Source: Betaproteobacteria bacterium UBA6910 (GTDB taxonomy: Bacteria; Pseudomonadota; Gammaproteobacteria; Burkholderiales; UBA6910). Taken from it: 8,828 bases of DNA. Position numbers and translations under genes: made by a program. Position 1 is the first letter of the stretch. The number at the start of each line of letters is the position of its first letter. The notes beneath the pieces are model-generated. The model did no database searches, was not told the DNA's origin, and saw only the letters and a program-made list of their open reading frames with translations. The stretch covers positions 1 to 8,828 of the forward strand of contig DKBC01000104.1 of the NCBI GenBank assembly GCA_002451065.1, read 5' to 3'. Below are positions 5,577 to 8,828 of the stretch, one piece after another.

Positions 5577-6085
5577 GCGCCGGAATCCTCCCCGGACCCG
5601 GATTCCGGTTCGCCAGCCATGCAATCGCCGAGACGCCGGGCGCGAATCCTTTGCGTGACCCTCAGCACCCGGTCACCTTCCGTGATTTCATTCCAGATGT
5701 TGGCTGCATAAGCCTGCCTGCCGAGGATCATCTCACCGCCGCCTGACACGACGCTCGAACCTGGACAGCTCAGGGTCCACGTTGCGCGGTTACCTTCGAG
5801 CCGGAAATCCCTGACGGAGCAATCGGGATCGGCGCGCGGTATAGTCGTTCGCAGGTCCGCCAGTTCTTCCCGCGTGTAGCAGTGCCGCATTGCCTGACTG
5901 GCGTCCTTGATTGGACCTTCAGGTACGTCGATACGAACCAGGATTTCCCACAGGCCGGGCTCAGGTTGCGGTGCGGCTGCAGTCGGGGGCGGCGGAGGCT
6001 CCTGATCGGTTTCGGCATGCACGCTTGCGGCGGCGAGAATCAGCGCCGACGTTGCGACCAGCGCATGGTCAAGACGGATAGCCAT
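5543..6085 (-). CDS. Secreted DUF3617 domain protein
   Basis: A 180-residue exported protein of unknown function. From the ATG at 6085 it has a clear signal peptide (MAIRLDHALVATSALILAA, cleavage after VHA near residue 24) and a proline-rich linker with PPPPP. The DUF3617 core then begins with PGLWEILVRID. Further landmarks are CYTREEL, DPDCSVRDF, ATWTLSCPG and a final GDCMAGEP; these cysteines could form disulfides in the periplasm. The C-terminus is a low-complexity Gly/Ser/Pro tail. A TTG at 6106 in the same frame would add seven residues, but the ATG gives the more normal signal peptide; neither has a strong ribosome site. It lies 66 bases after proB and may be the last gene of that unit. 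Its last 34 bases overlap the end of the convergent CNP1-like gene. Confidence 0.8.
   Translation of the reverse strand: MAIRLDHALVATSALILAAASVHAETDQEPPPPPTAAAPQPEPGLWEILVRIDVPEGPIKDASQAMRHCYTREELADLRTTIPRADPDCSVRDFRLEGNRATWTLSCPGSSVVSGGGEMILGRQAYAANIWNEITEGDRVLRVTQRIRARRLGDCMAGEPESGSGEDSGAQSPPASPPLR
5580..5608 (+). terminator. Hairpin just after the CNP1-like stop codon
   Basis: CCGGAATCC and GGATTCCGG form a perfect 9-bp stem with an 11-base loop (5589-5599), three bases after the CNP1-like TGA. There is no U-run. It may mark or protect the 3' end of the plus-strand operon. It lies inside the convergent DUF3617 coding region, and the same repeat would also fold in that message. Confidence 0.4.
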
Positions 6086-6151
6086 CAATGCTTGTAGGTG
6101 CGACAAGTTGCCGGGGCGCCGTCGCCAGGATGCCGTGCGACTGCCGCGTTC

Positions 6152-7270
6152 TCAGATCAGGACCAGGTTGTTCCGGTGGATCAATTCGGGTTCGTCCACA
6201 TAGCCCAGCTTGGCCTCGATTTCGGACGACGGCGTGCGCAGAATCTTACGCGTATCGTCGGAACTGTAGTTGACCAGCCCCCGCGCCACCTCGCTTCCGT
6301 CAGGCCCCACGCAAACCACCAGTTCTCCCCTCTCGAAGTCCCCCTGCGCTGCCTGCACCCCGATAGGAAGCAGGCTCCTGCCCTTTTCCCTTAGCACCGT
6401 GACCGCCCCGGCGTCGAGAATCAGCCGGCCGCGTGCCTGGAGGTGGTCTGCCAGCCACTGCTTGCGGGCGGCAATGGGGACGGTTTCAGCGCGCAAATGA
6501 GTTCCGATCGCCTCTCCGGCGGCGAGGCGCAGCAGGACGTCGTGCCCGCGGCCGGAGGCGATGATGGTATGGGCGCCGCTGCGGGACGCGCGCTTGGCGG
6601 CAATGATCTTGGTTGCCATGCCGCCGCGTCCCAGGGTGCTGCCTGCGCCGCCCGCAATGCGTTCCAACTGTGGATCTCCGGCCCGAGCCTCCCGAACCAG
6701 CGTCGCCGCGCGGTCCTTGCGGGGATCTGCGGTATGCAGCCCCTCCTGGTCCGTGAGTATCACCAGGCAGTCTGCTTCGATCAGGTTCGTGACCAGAGCG
6801 CCCAGAGTGTCGTTGTCCCCGAACCGGATTTCGTCGGTGACCACGCTGTCGTTTTCGTTGATCACGGGGATGACGTTCATCCCAAGCAGCGTGAGCAGGG
6901 TAGAGCGGGCGTTCAGGTATCGCTTGCGATTGGACAGGTCATCGTGGGTCAGCAGGATTTGGGCCGCGTGCAGGCCGTGCCTGCGAAAGCAGGACTCGTA
7001 AGCCTGTACCAGCCCCATTTGGCCGACTGCCGCGGCGGCCTGCAGCTCGTGCAGGGCGCGCGGGCGCTCCCGCCAGTTGAGGCGCTGCATGCCCTCCGCG
7101 ATCGCACCCGACGACACCAGGGCCACCTCCCGCCCCTCTTGCTTGAGAACGGCGATCTGCTCCGACCATCGCGTGAGGGCTTCGTGGTCCAGTCCGCGCC
7201 CCTCGTTGGTCACCAGCGCGCTGCCGACCTTGACCACGAAACGCTTCGCTTCTGTAAGAAGGGATTTCAT
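6152..7270 (-). CDS. proB: Glutamate 5-kinase, first step of proline synthesis
   Basis: Phosphorylates glutamate with ATP to gamma-glutamyl phosphate, the committed and proline-inhibited step of proline biosynthesis. The 372-residue cytosolic protein has an amino-acid-kinase domain. It includes [15 protein letters not shown] at 12-26, [11 protein letters not shown] at 51-61, the substrate loop [11 protein letters not shown] at 133-143, and [11 protein letters not shown] at 150-160. [12 protein letters not shown] at 173-184 and GRGGMATKI at 214-222 follow. The C-terminal region from about 279 to 355 fits the PUA domain of full-length ProB. The ATG at 7270 ([10 protein letters not shown]) is preferred; a TTG at 7288 would add six residues. 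The gene follows obg by 28 bases on the same strand. All expected motifs are present, so it should be functional. Confidence 0.96.
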   Translation of the reverse strand: MKSLLTEAKRFVVKVGSALVTNEGRGLDHEALTRWSEQIAVLKQEGREVALVSSGAIAEGMQRLNWRERPRALHELQAAAAVGQMGLVQAYESCFRRHGLHAAQILLTHDDLSNRKRYLNARSTLLTLLGMNVIPVINENDSVVTDEIRFGDNDTLGALVTNLIEADCLVILTDQEGLHTADPRKDRAATLVREARAGDPQLERIAGGAGSTLGRGGMATKIIAAKRASRSGAHTIIASGRGHDVLLRLAAGEAIGTHLRAETVPIAARKQWLADHLQARGRLILDAGAVTVLREKGRSLLPIGVQAAQGDFERGELVVCVGPDGSEVARGLVNYSSDDTRKILRTPSSEIEAKLGYVDEPELIHRNNLVLI

Positions 7271-7298
7271 CAGGTCCGGCGGTGTCAAAAAAGTGTGC

Positions 7299-8719
<1,421 letters not shown>

Positions 8720-8732
8720 ATGATTTGACTCC

Positions 8733-8828
8733 TTAAGCCGCGTTGATGCTGTCGATGCGGACCTCGGTGAAATTCTGACGATGCCCCTGGGACTTCCGGT
8801 AATGCTTGCGCCGGCGCATCTTGAAGAT
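8733..8828 (-). CDS. rplU: Large-subunit ribosomal protein bL21, C-terminal fragment
   Basis: Only the last 31 codons and the TAA are in the window; the gene enters from the right edge in frame. The residues [18 protein letters not shown] and FTEVRIDSI match the conserved C-terminus of bL21, which binds 23S rRNA. The TAA shares bases with the ribosome site of rpmA, which follows after 13 bases. Confidence 0.95.
   Translation of the reverse strand: MFKMRRRKHYRKSQGHRQNFTEVRIDSINAA

Noticed and set aside
7283..7288. TTGACA on the minus strand in the obg-proB gap, as a proB promoter
   Set aside because: No acceptable -10 hexamer is found at 16-18 bases; the match is probably chance.

Overview
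The window looks like chromosomal DNA from a GC-rich betaproteobacterium. Two things point there: the core order rplU-rpmA-obg-proB on one strand, with a CNP1-like gene, rppH and proS nearby, and the CNP1-like family itself, which I know mainly from Betaproteobacteria. The class-level placement is an inference from gene content; I cannot name a genus. Both ends of the window cut genes: proS at the left (only the first 53 codons) and rplU at the right (only the last 31 codons).

Layout. Positions 1-1152 (minus strand): a WD40-repeat lipoprotein gene followed by the start of proS. Positions 1219-5576 (plus strand): rppH, a two-CBS-domain protein, then a transcription unit of rubrerythrin, a heterodisulfide-reductase-like iron-sulfur protein, a DUF3501 protein and a secreted CNP1-like protein. 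Positions 5543-8828 (minus strand): rplU, rpmA, an intrinsic terminator, obg, proB and a secreted DUF3617 protein, whose 3' end overlaps that of the CNP1-like gene. No tRNA, rRNA, CRISPR array, insertion sequence or phage gene was seen. No gap without a gene exceeds 300 bases; the longest (about 165 bases, 2433-2597) holds a well-defined promoter and operator.

The most interesting part is 2468-5029. A near-consensus sigma-70 promoter (TTGACA, 17-base spacer, AATAAT) drives a leader of about 95 bases. A perfect 6-3-6 inverted repeat is centred exactly where transcription should start, which suggests repression by a dimeric regulator. Behind it lie a rubrerythrin without a rubredoxin domain, a protein with two cysteine-rich cluster motifs and one intact plus one degraded CCG module, and DUF3501. 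I infer that this is a cytosolic peroxide (or related oxidant) reductase in which the iron-sulfur protein replaces rubredoxin as electron donor. A strong 11-bp hairpin after the rubrerythrin gene probably sets a high rubrerythrin to partner ratio. The CBS protein just upstream could be an energy or nucleotide sensor, but nothing in the sequence ties it to the operon beyond position.
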